Source of the DNA: Mesorhizobium sp. M4B.F.Ca.ET.058.02.1.1
GTDB lineage: Bacteria; Pseudomonadota; Alphaproteobacteria; Rhizobiales; Rhizobiaceae
NCBI RefSeq assembly: GCF_003952505.1
Contig: NZ_CP034450.1
Location: 6,097,001-6,161,000 of the forward strand
Direction: 5' to 3'
DNA: 64,000 nt
In this document: positions 7,164-16,823 of the stretch, in pieces
Layout of the letters: the number at the start of each line of letters is the position of its first letter
Numbering within the stretch: the stretch's first letter is position 1
The notes under the pieces: model-generated
What the model saw: only the letters and a program-made list of their open reading frames with translations
What the model was told of the DNA's origin: nothing
The model's database searches: none
Position numbers and translations under genes: made by a program

Positions 7164-9212
7164 CTACTCGGTATCCTGCACCCAGCTGCGCGGGTGGCCG
7201 TCGACGCGGAACTGGAAGATGAAATAGGGCGGGATGCAGGTGCCCTTGCCGGGCTTGGCCTCGGCCAGGTCTTCATAGCCGGCGGTGCAGATATAGTCCT
7301 CGCGGCAGGGATGCGTTTTGTCACAGGCGCGCAGGCCGGCGGTCTTGGTGAACTCCCTGGTGCAATATTTGTGGTCCTTGCCGGACCCGATGCAATCGTT
7401 GAAGCCGGTCTTGGCGAGCCGCCCGCAGCTCGCCTCCTCGGGCAGCTTGTCGCAGCTCGCCTTGCGCAGCATGCCGCCGGGAAAGCCGCCGGTCTTCTGC
7501 TCGGGGTTGTCGTAGCGCTGGCGCGCCGCGCCGTAGCCGGCAAGCTTGATCGGCGGTTTCTTGTCCCTTGCCGAATCGATGGCGCAGGCTCTCGCCGTCG
7601 CCGGCGACAGGCGGCAATACTGGTCGCTGCCCCATTTCGACATTTTGATCTCGCCGAACTCCACGGGATCGCCGACCGCAGTACCGGCCTCGCTGACGCA
7701 AGTGCCGAAGCCCGGATGGATGGCGCTTTCGTGGACGCCGGCGCAGCGCAGGCCTTCGCCGCAGCTCCAGTCCTTGAAGCTTTCATCCGTGCCGCGATAG
7801 CAGATCGAGCCCCAGCCATTGTAGAGATCGGTGCCCTTCAGCACCTCGGCGAACTTCGCGTCCGGACGGGCGGCGAAGCCTCTGCTGAAATCGGGATGCT
7901 GGCCGGCGGCGAACTGCTCGACGATGGCGAGGCGACGCGGCAGGTCGGCGAAGAAGACCGCCGAGCCCGGCACGAAGACGGCGTTGCGGCGTGGCTCGCT
8001 GGCCGGATCGGCGCCGGTGTAGTGGAAGCCGGCAATGCCGTGGGTCTGGTGGCAGCCGGTGCAGCTCATCTCGTTGAGGCGCGGATTGAAGCCGGCCACT
8101 GACTTTATGGTGCGCAGCGCGTTGCCGCTGGCGACATAGTCCTTCAGCGCCTTGTCGACCGCGGCATCGTCGAGCAAGCCATAAGCGATGTTGTTCTGCG
8201 AGCGCGCCATGCCGCCCGGCGCCACGGAGACGGCGCTGGTTGCCAGGAATTTTTCGTCGACGATCAGCCGGCCGCGATCGAGATCGTAGATGTTGCGGTC
8301 GGTGAGCAGCCATTTGGCGAAGGCCTGCCGGTCGGCCAGCACCGTCTTGCGGTCGATCTGGTTCTCCATCCGCGATTCCTGGAAGGTGGCGGTGGCCGGA
8401 TCCCATTTGAAGATCTTGAGCAGATATTCGGCGTGGCCGCCGAAATCGCGGCGCGTCGAGGCCGACAGGCGCAGCACCTGCATGTTGAGCTCGAGCCGCA
8501 TGATCTGCGAGGAATTGAGCATGGCGCCCGACAGCGGGCCATCCTCGGAGCGCAGCCAAGCCGCAAGCTGCTCAGGTGGAAGGTCTTTTCCGCCGGCCGC
8601 CAACCAGCGCCTGGCGACGTCGGCGCAGGACCCATCGGCGGCGCGCGGGCGATCCTTGGAGGCGCGGCCCGTCGCGGTCTTCGGCCTGGCGTTGAAGACC
8701 AGGCTCATTGTCAGCGGCAGGCGCGAGGAGACACGCTCTCCGGGCTTTTCCTCGACCGAATAGTGGAAACGGTAGATCAGCCGGATCTCGCCGCATTCGG
8801 TGTGGCCGAGATAGCCGCGATCCATGCGGTTGACGACGCCGGTGAGGTCCAGCGTCGAGCCGTTGTCGTCGATGTATTTCGGATTGAACTTCTGGCTTGC
8901 GTCCTTGGACTTCGCCAATCCGGCAACATAGGGATCTGGGCTTGTCGCCGGCTCGTCGGCGATCTCCTGCTTGACGGCATTGCGCACCGGCGTCAGCGCG
9001 CGCACCGAAAACAGGCCGCGATTGTCGACATCGCGTGTCAGCCCGATCGCCGGCCCGAGCAAGCGGCTGATCGACAGACCGCCGCGCTCAAGCGCCTGCA
9101 GGGTCGCGGGATCGGTGACGGCGACGCTGGAATCGAGCGTAGCGGCAGGCGCCGCCCCAGCGCCGAAACCGGCCAACACCAGCAGAAACAGGAAACGGCC
9201 GATCGTCCGCAA
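7164..9212 (-). CDS. Exported Cys-rich protein with one CxxCH heme-type motif, unknown function
   Basis: A 682-residue protein. A signal peptide is clear: MRTIGRFLFLLVLAGFGAG followed by an Ala-rich cleavage region. The N-terminal half is Arg- and Asp-rich (NRMDRGYLGHTECGEIRLIYR). Near residue 390 is NEMSCTGCHQTHGIAGFHY, a CxxCH motif as in c-type cytochromes. The last 230 residues carry about 14 cysteines in short spacings (WSCGEGLRC, KASCDKLPEEASCGR, HPCREDYIC), suggesting a disulfide-rich periplasmic domain. No family is recognised with confidence. It could be a periplasmic c-type heme protein; whether heme is attached cannot be seen. It is monocistronic by position. Confidence 0.75.
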   Translation of the reverse strand: MRTIGRFLFLLVLAGFGAGAAPAATLDSSVAVTDPATLQALERGGLSISRLLGPAIGLTRDVDNRGLFSVRALTPVRNAVKQEIADEPATSPDPYVAGLAKSKDASQKFNPKYIDDNGSTLDLTGVVNRMDRGYLGHTECGEIRLIYRFHYSVEEKPGERVSSRLPLTMSLVFNARPKTATGRASKDRPRAADGSCADVARRWLAAGGKDLPPEQLAAWLRSEDGPLSGAMLNSSQIMRLELNMQVLRLSASTRRDFGGHAEYLLKIFKWDPATATFQESRMENQIDRKTVLADRQAFAKWLLTDRNIYDLDRGRLIVDEKFLATSAVSVAPGGMARSQNNIAYGLLDDAAVDKALKDYVASGNALRTIKSVAGFNPRLNEMSCTGCHQTHGIAGFHYTGADPASEPRRNAVFVPGSAVFFADLPRRLAIVEQFAAGQHPDFSRGFAARPDAKFAEVLKGTDLYNGWGSICYRGTDESFKDWSCGEGLRCAGVHESAIHPGFGTCVSEAGTAVGDPVEFGEIKMSKWGSDQYCRLSPATARACAIDSARDKKPPIKLAGYGAARQRYDNPEQKTGGFPGGMLRKASCDKLPEEASCGRLAKTGFNDCIGSGKDHKYCTREFTKTAGLRACDKTHPCREDYICTAGYEDLAEAKPGKGTCIPPYFIFQFRVDGHPRSWVQDTE

Positions 9213-9417
9213 GCGCCCCTCGCATCCCCTTGTCCGGGCGCCATGCTACAGGCCTTGTCCGGTCTCGGCCATAGTGCTCGAGCCGCTCATTCCAGCACCG
9301 GTTGCAAGCGAAAAATGCTGTGACTTGCTGCAACCATTGGGATAATTGTTGGTTGGGTCTGATTGGCACCAGGATGCCGGCCTGGCCGTTTGGAAATTCG
9401 CATCGCGAGGAGTTGCC

Positions 9418-10329
9418 ATGCTCTGGAGAGGCCGTCGTCAGAGTGACAACGTCGAGGACGAGCGCAGCGACACCGGTGGCGGCGGCGGATTCGGCGGCGG
9501 CAGCCCCGGCCAGTTCCGCATTCCGATCGGTGGGCGCGCCGGCGGCGGTTCCAGCCTCTTCATCGTCATCCTGGTTGTGCTGGCCGGATGGTATTTCGGC
9601 TTCGATCCTTCACAGATACTGGGCGGCGGCGACAGTGGCGGCCAGATCACCGACGACAGCGGCAGCGAAGGCGGCGGAGGAGAGCCGGCTTCCGACGAGA
9701 TGAAGCAGTTCGTCTCGACCGTGCTCGCCGAAACCGAGGACACTTGGAAAGGCATCTTCCAGGCCAATGGCCGGACCTATGAGGATCCGAAGCTGGTGCT
9801 GTTCAGCAGCCAGATCCGCTCGGCCTGCGGCTTCGCCTCGGCTGCGGCCGGACCGTTCTATTGTCCTGGCGACCACAAGGTCTACCTCGACATGACTTTC
9901 TTCCAGCAGCTCGACCAGCAGTTCGGCGCTTCCGGCGAATTTGCCCGGGCCTATGTGATCGCGCATGAGGTCGGCCACCATGTGCAGAATCTCACCGGCA
10001 TCCTGCCCAAATTCAACAAGATGCGGCAGGGGATGAGCGAGGCCGACGCCAACCACATGTCGATGCAGGTGGAGTTGCAGGCCGACTGCTTCGCCGGTGT
10101 CTGGGCGCATTACACCGCGCAGAAGGGCATTTTGGAACAGGGCGACATCGAGAGCGCTCTCAATGCCGCCAAGCAGATCGGCGACGACACGCTTCAAAAG
10201 AAGATGCAGGGCTACGTCGTGCCGGAAAGCTTCAACCACGGCACCTCGCAGCAGCGTCAGACCTGGCTGGCGCGCGGCTACAAGAGCGGCAAGCTTTCGG
10301 ACTGCGACACGTTCAACAACCCAATTTGA
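9418..10329 (+). CDS. Neutral zinc metallopeptidase, YpfJ/KPN_02809 family
   Basis: A 303-residue putative membrane-anchored zinc metallopeptidase. After a Gly-rich cytoplasmic segment, SLFIVILVVLAGWYFGF forms one membrane helix near residues 45-60. The catalytic AYVIAHEVGHHVQNLTG carries the HExxH zinc motif, and ELQADCFAGVWAHY supplies the downstream Glu. The ATG at 9418 follows GCGAGGAGTTGCC and begins MLWRGRRQSDN, the usual family start; in-frame upstream sequence lacks a comparable site. The physiological substrate of the family is unknown. Confidence 0.88.
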   Translation: MLWRGRRQSDNVEDERSDTGGGGGFGGGSPGQFRIPIGGRAGGGSSLFIVILVVLAGWYFGFDPSQILGGGDSGGQITDDSGSEGGGGEPASDEMKQFVSTVLAETEDTWKGIFQANGRTYEDPKLVLFSSQIRSACGFASAAAGPFYCPGDHKVYLDMTFFQQLDQQFGASGEFARAYVIAHEVGHHVQNLTGILPKFNKMRQGMSEADANHMSMQVELQADCFAGVWAHYTAQKGILEQGDIESALNAAKQIGDDTLQKKMQGYVVPESFNHGTSQQRQTWLARGYKSGKLSDCDTFNNPI

Positions 10330-10490
10330 GGCGACATCCGCTTCGTTCCGCGCGATCAAGGATCGGCCACCACGGCAACTGATGTCAGGATGAGGCAGTT
10401 GCCGTCGTTCCCTTATTGTTCTTGGCGGCGGGCTCGCCTATAAGGTGCACCCGCCTTTGCTGCAAGGCGGCCGAGGAGCTTGACACCAGT

Positions 10491-11759
10491 ATGATCGACC
10501 CGAAAACCGCCAGGCGGGGCCTTGCGCTCGTTTTCACGACGCTGCTGCTCGACATCATCGGCTTCGGCATCATCATGCCGGTGCTGCCGGCCTATCTGCA
10601 GGAACTGACCGGCGTCGGCGTCAGCGAAGCGGCGATCGAAGGCGGTTGGCTGTTCTTCGCCTATGCGGCGATGCAGTTCGTCTTCGCGCCGGTCATTGGC
10701 GGATTGAGCGACCGGTTCGGACGACGGCCGGTCCTGCTTGCCTCCGTGCTCACCTTTTCGATCGACAATCTGATCTGCGCCATCGCCTGGTCCTATCCGA
10801 TGCTGTTCATCGGGCGTGTGCTGGCCGGCATCTCGGGCGCCAGTTATTCGACGACATCGGCCTTCATCGCCGACATCTCGACCGACGAGAACCGGGCGAA
10901 GAATTTCGGTCTGCTCGGCATCGCCTTCGGCGTCGGTTTCGTCATCGGGCCGGTGCTGGGCGGCCTGCTCGGCACGTTCGGTCCGCGCGTGCCCTTCTAT
11001 TTCGCCGCCGGGCTTGCCTTGGTGAACTTCGTGATCGCGCTGTTCCTGCTGCCGGAGACGCTCGACGACAAGCATCGCCGCCGCTTCGAGTGGAAACGCG
11101 CCAACCCGGTCGGCACGCTCATCCAGATGCGCAACTACCACGGCATCGGCTGGATCGGCCTGGTCTTCTTCCTGATGACGCTCGGACACATGATGTACCC
11201 GGCGGTGTGGTCGTTCGTGTCCAATTATCGCTATGGCTGGAGCGAGCAACAGATAGGCTTCTCGCTCGGCGCCTTCGGAATGTGCGGGGCGATCGTGATG
11301 GCCACCGTCCTGCCGCGCGTCATCCCGAAGCTCGGCGAGTGGAAGACGGCGGCGATCGGCCTGACCTTCACCGCGCTAAGCGCCTTCGGCTACGCCTTCG
11401 CCTCGCAGGGCTGGATGATATATGCGGTGATCGTTGTCGGCTGCCTGGAGGCGCTGGCCGACCCGCCGCTGAGAAGCCTCGCCGCCGCCAAGGTGCCGCC
11501 TTCAGCGCAGGGCGAACTGCAGGGGGCGATGACGTCGATCTTTTCGATCACCTCGATCATCACACCGCTGCTCTACACGGGGATCTTCTCGTGGTTCACC
11601 GGGCCGAGCGCGCCGGTCGTGTTCGGCGGCGCACCCTATCTGCTGGGTGCGGTCTTCCTCACCCTGGCGGTGATCGTCTTCGTCACGAAAGTCGCCAAGC
11701 CGACGCCGAAGGAGGTTGAGCGCATGCACGCGCAGGAGGCCGTGACCGATCCGGCTTGA
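10491..11759 (+). CDS. TCR/Tet-type MFS multidrug efflux transporter
   Basis: A 422-residue MFS pump with twelve predicted helices. [20 protein letters not shown] in helix 1 and [14 protein letters not shown] (motif A, loop 2-3) match the DHA1 group that includes Tet[13 protein letters not shown] is the helix-5 antiporter motif C. ATG at 10491 follows CGAGGAGCTT. It probably expels a drug or metabolite in exchange for protons; true tetracycline resistance should not be assumed for a rhizobial chromosomal copy. It converges on carA with a palindromic repeat between. Confidence 0.85.
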   Translation: MIDPKTARRGLALVFTTLLLDIIGFGIIMPVLPAYLQELTGVGVSEAAIEGGWLFFAYAAMQFVFAPVIGGLSDRFGRRPVLLASVLTFSIDNLICAIAWSYPMLFIGRVLAGISGASYSTTSAFIADISTDENRAKNFGLLGIAFGVGFVIGPVLGGLLGTFGPRVPFYFAAGLALVNFVIALFLLPETLDDKHRRRFEWKRANPVGTLIQMRNYHGIGWIGLVFFLMTLGHMMYPAVWSFVSNYRYGWSEQQIGFSLGAFGMCGAIVMATVLPRVIPKLGEWKTAAIGLTFTALSAFGYAFASQGWMIYAVIVVGCLEALADPPLRSLAAAKVPPSAQGELQGAMTSIFSITSIITPLLYTGIFSWFTGPSAPVVFGGAPYLLGAVFLTLAVIVFVTKVAKPTPKEVERMHAQEAVTDPA

Positions 11760-11760
11760 G

Positions 11761-11898
11761 GCGTGTTGGTATTCATGTGATGCCGGCCTGCAAATAGCGG
11801 TTTCCTGCGCTTCCGGTGCTCACGTACTTCAAGTACGCTCCGCTCCGGTTCTCGGAAACCGCCATTTTCGACTCGGCCTGACCTGAATCTCAACACGC
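11761..11898. repeat. Long palindromic intergenic element, simple copy
   Basis: A 138-bp imperfect inverted repeat with ends GCGTGTTG (11761-11768) and CAACACGC (11891-11898). The inner arms pair GGCCTG with its complement and GGTTTCC with GGAAACC, around a centre containing CACGTACTTCAAGTACGC. A related copy at 41453-41693 has extra palindromes inserted. It lies between the convergent MFS and carA genes and would fold as a long hairpin in transcripts from either side, so it may act as a two-way terminator. It resembles rhizobial intergenic mosaic elements. Confidence 0.75.
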
Positions 11899-11907
11899 CT
11901 TGGGTCG

Positions 11908-13113
11908 CTAGGCGCGCTCGGCCAGCAATTCTTCGCCACGCTTCTCGCGGATGAGGTTGACGAAGCGGCGGAACAAATAGTGCGAATCCTGCGGGCCGGG
12001 CGAGGCCTCGGGGTGATGCTGGACCGAGAACACCGGACGGCCGGTGAGCGCGATACCGCAGTTCGAGCCGTCGAACAGCGAGACATGGGTCTCCTCCACG
12101 CCTTCCGGCAGCGAGTCGGCGTCGACCGCGAAACCATGGTTCATCGAGACGATCTCGACCTTGCCGGTGGTGTGGTCCTTGACCGGATGGTTGGCGCCGT
12201 GATGACCCTGATGCATCTTGGCGGTCCTGCCGCCCAGCGCCAGCGCCAGCATCTGGTGGCCAAGGCAAATGCCGAACACCGGGATTTCGGTCTTGAGCAG
12301 GTCCTGGATCACAGGCACCGCGTAGTCGCCGGTGGCTTCCGGATCGCCGGGACCGTTGGAGAGGAAGATGCCGTCCGGCTTCATGGCGAGGATTTCCTCC
12401 GCGCCGGTCTTGGCCGGCACGACGGTGACCTTGGCGCCGAGGCCGGCGAGCAGGCGCAGGATGTTGCGCTTGACGCCGTAGTCAATGGCGACGACATGCA
12501 GCGACGGCTTGTCCTGTTCGCCGAAGCCTTCGTTCCAGACCCAGGGCGTCTCGCGCCAGACGGAGGATTGGCCCGAGGTGACGTCCTTGGCGAGGTCGAG
12601 GCCGATCAATCCCGACCAGGCGGCGGCGCGCCGCTTCAGATCGTCGAGGTCGAAGACGCCGTCCGGCGCATGCGCGATGACGGCGTTGGGCATGCCTTTC
12701 TCGCGAATAAGCGCGGTCAGCGCGCGCGTGTCTATGCCCGTGAGCGCGACGATGCCGCGCTTCTTCAGCCACTGGTCGAGATGGCCGGCGGCGCGGTAGT
12801 TGGACGGGTTGGTGACATCGGCCTTGAACACGGCGCCGACGGCGCCGGCGCGGGCGACCGGGTTGAGGTCCTCGATGTCCTCGTCATTGGTGCCGATATT
12901 GCCGATATGCGGGAAGGTGAAGGTGACGATCTGGCCAGCATAGGAGGGATCGGTGAGGATCTCCTGGTAGCCGGTAAGCGCGGTGTTGAAGCAGACTTCG
13001 GCGACCGCCGATCCGGTGGCGCCAAGGCCGCGGCCTTCGATGACGGTACCGTCGGCAAGCACCAAAAGCGCAGTCGGCTTTTCGGTATTCCAGGGGGCAG
13101 TCATCGTCGCCAT
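11908..13113 (-). CDS. carA: Carbamoyl-phosphate synthase small (glutaminase) subunit
   Basis: A 401-residue CarA. The N-terminal domain includes ALLVLADGTVIEGRGLG and EVCFNTALTGYQEILTDPSY. The C-terminal class I glutamine amidotransferase has FLSNGPGDPEATGDY, the nucleophile elbow PVFGICLGHQMLALALG (catalytic Cys) and FSVQHHPEASPGPQDS with the His and Glu of the triad. It releases ammonia from glutamine for carbamoyl phosphate used in arginine and pyrimidine synthesis. Start at 13113 is set by ACAGGAG seven bases upstream. It is divergent from yqeY, an arrangement common in Rhizobiales. CarB is not in this window. Confidence 0.97.
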   Translation of the reverse strand: MATMTAPWNTEKPTALLVLADGTVIEGRGLGATGSAVAEVCFNTALTGYQEILTDPSYAGQIVTFTFPHIGNIGTNDEDIEDLNPVARAGAVGAVFKADVTNPSNYRAAGHLDQWLKKRGIVALTGIDTRALTALIREKGMPNAVIAHAPDGVFDLDDLKRRAAAWSGLIGLDLAKDVTSGQSSVWRETPWVWNEGFGEQDKPSLHVVAIDYGVKRNILRLLAGLGAKVTVVPAKTGAEEILAMKPDGIFLSNGPGDPEATGDYAVPVIQDLLKTEIPVFGICLGHQMLALALGGRTAKMHQGHHGANHPVKDHTTGKVEIVSMNHGFAVDADSLPEGVEETHVSLFDGSNCGIALTGRPVFSVQHHPEASPGPQDSHYLFRRFVNLIREKRGEELLAERA

Positions 13114-13370
13114 GGCGGCACTCCTGTCAACCTGCGCGCTTCGGATCCATTCGCGCAGCAAACGGCGCGAAGCAGCGATTTCTCCGGCTTCCGCGCGTCA
13201 ATTCATTGTCTCATGCAGGACCGAGTACATAGGCGAAGGCGCAAGAGTGGTCAATGAGGAGGCCGCAAACCGGCCTGAATCTGTTTCGTCAAGCAATATC
13301 AGGGGCTTGCTGGGATTTGCCTTACGGGTTCGGCAAAGCTATTGTCCGCCGCGTTCGAAGGAGAAGCACG

Positions 13371-13820
13371 ATGCGCGAAAAAATCGCCGAATCCCTGAAG
13401 AGCGCGATGAAGGCGCAGGACAAGCACCGCTTGCCCACCCTGCGGCTGATCCAGGCCGCCATCCACGACCGTGACATCGCCAATCGCGGCGCCGGCAAGC
13501 CGGCCGCGAGCGAAGAAGAGATCCTGCAGATCCTGGCCAAGATGGTGAAGCAGCGCGAGGAATCGGCCAAGGCTTTCGAGGACGGCAAGCGGCCGGAGCT
13601 CGCTGCGCAGGAGCGTGGCGAGATGGAGATCATCCGCGGCTTCCTGCCGACGCAGCTCGACGATGCGGCCGTTACCGCCGCGGCACGCGCGGCGATCGCG
13701 GCGATGGGCGCCGCCAGCCAGAAGGACATGGGCAAGGTGATCGGCGTGCTCAAGCAGAAGTACGCCGGCCAGATGGACTTCGCCAAGGCAAGCGCGATCG
13801 TAAAAGGACTGCTGCAGTAA
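13371..13820 (+). CDS. GatB/YqeY domain-containing protein
   Basis: A 149-residue YqeY-type protein. MREKIAESLKSAMKAQDKHR, LPTLRLIQAAIHDRDIANRG, FLPTQLDD and QKDMGKVIGVLKQKYAGQMD follow the family pattern; the C-terminal part resembles the tail domain of GatB in the tRNA amidotransferase. As a stand-alone protein its role is unclear, perhaps a tRNA-linked accessory factor. ATG at 13371 follows GAAGGAGAAGCACG. Its place between carA and dnaG-rpoD is conserved in related bacteria, although here about 6 kb separates it from dnaG. Confidence 0.9.
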   Translation: MREKIAESLKSAMKAQDKHRLPTLRLIQAAIHDRDIANRGAGKPAASEEEILQILAKMVKQREESAKAFEDGKRPELAAQERGEMEIIRGFLPTQLDDAAVTAAARAAIAAMGAASQKDMGKVIGVLKQKYAGQMDFAKASAIVKGLLQ

Positions 13821-13853
13821 TCTGCGCTTGCCCACTTCATGGGTGCGGCGGGC

Positions 13854-14840
13854 TCATGAGCCCTTGCAGATTGGCAGCGCCTGTGGCGGCGGTGCCGGAT
13901 GGTCCTTCTTGTACTGGGCAATGATCGGCTCGAGGGTCGTCCTCGGCCAGAATTTCGGCGTGCCGATCTCCTTCAGACAGGATGCGTTCCAGTAGGAGCT
14001 CGAAGCGGAATGGCCGCTCGCCGCGGCGGCGATGTCGCGCGATTCCGGATAGATGTAGAGCGTCGTCGGGTTGCCCTTGACCATCGCGATGAGCTGCGTG
14101 GCATCGGCCGCCGACCAGCTGGTGCAGCCATTGCTGCGGCCGCCGGCATAGTCCACCAGCTTGCCGAACGGCACCATGCCTTCATGGTCGGCGTAAGAAC
14201 TGTTCGGGTTTTTGCGCAGGCACATGCCGCGCAGCACCTGGGCCGCGTGGCCGCCAATAACACGCTGCCTGGCATTGGCGGCTTCGCCTTCGCCATCGAA
14301 CTGGATGAAGGTGCGCAGGAAAGCGGTGTCCTGTTTTGCGCCGGTGCGATAGAAGCCCTTGAATGAGGTTTTCGCCTCGCGGGTCATATAGGCGCCACCG
14401 GCGGTCAATTCCGAATCCATCGCATTGCCGAAGTTCTTGGCGCATCGCCTGCCGTTTGAGAAATTGACGTTGCCTTTCAGGTTGCGGCCGCCGCCGTGGC
14501 CCGACGAGATCGCGCGAAACGACTGGCTGGCTTCGCAGATGATGTAGTAGCGGCGCCCCAGCACGCCATTGCCGAGATCGCCGGGACGCGTCGCATCCAT
14601 GGCGAAGTAGCAGGGGTTCTTGACGGCGCCGGCGGCCACTTTTTTCAGGTAAAGCGCGCGCGCCCGCTCCAGGACGACCGCTGCGATCTGACCATCGCCC
14701 TCGCCAACATGGGCGTGCAGCCAGGCCGGAATGTTGGACGGTTGCAGGGCGGCGAAGGATCGCGCCGATACCGTCACGGCGACGACAGTGGCCAGGAGGC
14801 CGAGGATAGCGACACCCAGCGGGACATATCTCAATCGCAT
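13854..14840 (-). CDS. Exported murein L,D-transpeptidase catalytic-domain (YkuD_2-like) protein
   Basis: A 328-residue exported protein starting MRLRYVPLGVAILGLLATVV, a signal peptide or anchor. The rest matches the YkuD_2 type: FAMDATRPGDLGNG, then GGRSNGCTSWSAADATQLI, where the S-x-G-C motif near residue 255 carries the putative nucleophile cysteine. Extra cysteines elsewhere (CYFAMD, YYIICEA, GMCLRK) could form disulfides. The expected role is peptidoglycan cross-linking or attaching proteins to peptidoglycan in the periplasm; members of this subgroup are little studied. ATG at 14840 follows GGGGGAACT. It is divergent from a GNAT gene. Confidence 0.75.
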   Translation of the reverse strand: MRLRYVPLGVAILGLLATVVAVTVSARSFAALQPSNIPAWLHAHVGEGDGQIAAVVLERARALYLKKVAAGAVKNPCYFAMDATRPGDLGNGVLGRRYYIICEASQSFRAISSGHGGGRNLKGNVNFSNGRRCAKNFGNAMDSELTAGGAYMTREAKTSFKGFYRTGAKQDTAFLRTFIQFDGEGEAANARQRVIGGHAAQVLRGMCLRKNPNSSYADHEGMVPFGKLVDYAGGRSNGCTSWSAADATQLIAMVKGNPTTLYIYPESRDIAAAASGHSASSSYWNASCLKEIGTPKFWPRTTLEPIIAQYKKDHPAPPPQALPICKGS

Positions 14841-14959
14841 AGTTCCCCCATCAACGCAGTGTCTCAGCGGTGAATCACCACGAGCCAATCATAAAAGGCC
14901 TCGCGCCAATCTGCGAAACACTTCTAGTTTAGCTGCCCACCCCAAAGCCGGAATACATC

Positions 14960-15517
14960 ATGGTTGAAATCGTCAAACCAGCGCTCGAACATCTGCCGTC
15001 CTACAAGGCGGCGCTGGAGCGCGGCTGGTCGCCGGACAATGTGCGGCTTGAGGAAGCGACCCGCGAACAGCTTGCGGCAATAGAGGAAGACCCGGCCGCC
15101 TTCCTCGCCAGCCTCGACGATCCCGAGGGCAGGGGGCCGCCGATCACCTTGCCGGACGGCACAACGGTGCCGCGACTGCCCGGCTTCCGGCGCTGGATCT
15201 GGGACGGCGAGGCCGCCGGCTCGATCGGCTTCCGCTGGCAACCCGGCACGGCGGCGCTGCCGTCTCATGTGCTTGGCCATATCGGCTATGCGGTGGTGCC
15301 GTGGAAGCGCGGGCGCGGCTATGCGACGGAGGCGCTGCGGCTGATGCTCGGCGAGGCGAGGGCGGTCGGCCTGCCCTTCGTCGAGATTACCGCCAAGCCC
15401 GGCAATCCGACCTCGCACAAGGTGATCCTGGCTAATGGCGGCAAGCTCGTCGGCCGCTTCTTCGAGGATGCCGCCTATGGCGGCGCCGAGAGCCTGCGCT
15501 TCCGCATCGACTTGTAA
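14960..15517 (+). CDS. GNAT family N-acetyltransferase
   Basis: A 185-residue acetyltransferase. The acetyl-CoA site is visible as GYAVVPWKRGRGYATEALRL (motif A, R/Q-x-x-G-x-G/A) near residues 113-132, followed by LGEARAVGLPFVEITAKPGN and SHKVILANGGKLVGR, the typical end of RimJ-like GNAT proteins. The acceptor is unknown. It stands alone, divergent from the L,D-transpeptidase-like gene, with a 119-bp gap. Confidence 0.85.
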   Translation: MVEIVKPALEHLPSYKAALERGWSPDNVRLEEATREQLAAIEEDPAAFLASLDDPEGRGPPITLPDGTTVPRLPGFRRWIWDGEAAGSIGFRWQPGTAALPSHVLGHIGYAVVPWKRGRGYATEALRLMLGEARAVGLPFVEITAKPGNPTSHKVILANGGKLVGRFFEDAAYGGAESLRFRIDL

Positions 15518-15610
15518 TCCTGCCGGTCTGAAGAATTGATTCAGGGCGGTGTCGCAACGCGTTGTTTTGCCGGGCTTCCTGGCGCGCAGCGGCTCGCGAC
15601 AACGGCGTCG

Positions 15611-16792
15611 CTACTCAGCCGCCGCCGGCAGCGGCGGCGCCACGCGGCTGCGTCCTTCCCAGACCTGCGATGCGACCGCCACGACGACCGCGACCAGCAT
15701 GGCCAGCGCGCCGACCACCGGCAGGCTGCGATAGCCATAGCCGGCATTGAGCATGGCCGCACCCAGCGACGCAGCGAGCGCGATGCCGACATTAAAGCCT
15801 GACGGGATGAGCGAGGAGGCGAGGTTGGAGGCGTCCGCCGTCCAGGCCAGGATGCGGGTCTGGATCGGCGCGCCGATGGCAAAGTTGAGGCCGCCCCAGA
15901 TGACGATGGCAACGACCATCGGCACGGGGTAGGGGCTGACGGCATAGATGACGCCAAGCATCAGCGCCTGCAGGAACAGCATGGTGATCAGCGACGGCAT
16001 CAGCTTCCAGTCGGCGAGCTTGCCGCCGAGGAAGACGCCGATGGTCGCGCCGACGCCATTGAGCAGCAGCACCCAGGGCACCAGGCTCTCATCGAGGCCG
16101 GTGACTTCGAGCAAGGTCGGGGTGATGTAGGTGAACAGGCCGAACTGGCCGATCATCAGCATGAGCATCAGGATCAGCGAGGTCCAGACCTGCTGACGTC
16201 CCAAAACGCGGACCTCGTGCGACAGGCTGGCGGGGCTGTTCGACGACCCCGCCGTGCGCGGCAACAAAGCAAGCATGGCGGCAATTGCCGCTACGCCCAG
16301 CCCGCCCATCACCCAGAAGGTGGCGCGCCAGCCCCAGAGATTGCCGATCGCGGTTCCGGCCGGCACGCCGATGACGTTGGAAACGGTGAGGCCGGACAGG
16401 ATGACCGCCACCGCCATGCCGCGCTTGTCTTCCGGCACGAGGCCGACGGCAACCACCATGGCGACGCCGAAATAGGCGCCGTGCGCCACAGCCACCGCAA
16501 TGCGCAAAAGCAGCATCGAGGTGAAATCTGGCGCCAGCGCGCAAGCCGCCTGGCCGATGGTGAAAGCTACTGCCAGGCCAATGAGCAGAGCCTTGCGCGA
16601 GATCCCTTTGGTGGCGAGCGCCAGCAGCGGACCGCCTATGGCGATGCCGCAGGCATAGCCGGAGACGAGGTAGCCGGCGCTGGGAATGGAGACACCAAGG
16701 CCATCGGCGACCTGCGGCAGCACGCCGGCAATGACGAACTCCGTGGTGCCGAAGGCAAAGGCGGCGATGAACAGGGCAATGAGAGGCAGCAT
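15611..16792 (-). CDS. MFS transporter, AraJ/sugar-efflux-like (DHA1)
   Basis: A 393-residue MFS protein with twelve helices. It begins MLPLIALFIAAFAFGTTEF, where the GTTEFVIAGVLPQVADGLGV segment is typical of the AraJ/YdhP/NepI efflux group. GVPAGTAIGNLWGWRATFWV corresponds to the helix 5-6 region. Likely a proton-driven exporter of a small metabolite or drug. It lies 31 bp downstream of a DUF2061 gene on the same strand, suggesting cotranscription, although no link in function is known. Confidence 0.85.
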   Translation of the reverse strand: MLPLIALFIAAFAFGTTEFVIAGVLPQVADGLGVSIPSAGYLVSGYACGIAIGGPLLALATKGISRKALLIGLAVAFTIGQAACALAPDFTSMLLLRIAVAVAHGAYFGVAMVVAVGLVPEDKRGMAVAVILSGLTVSNVIGVPAGTAIGNLWGWRATFWVMGGLGVAAIAAMLALLPRTAGSSNSPASLSHEVRVLGRQQVWTSLILMLMLMIGQFGLFTYITPTLLEVTGLDESLVPWVLLLNGVGATIGVFLGGKLADWKLMPSLITMLFLQALMLGVIYAVSPYPVPMVVAIVIWGGLNFAIGAPIQTRILAWTADASNLASSLIPSGFNVGIALAASLGAAMLNAGYGYRSLPVVGALAMLVAVVVAVASQVWEGRSRVAPPLPAAAE

Positions 16793-16823
16793 AGCGCGGC
16801 AAGCGATCCCGGATGAGCAGGCC

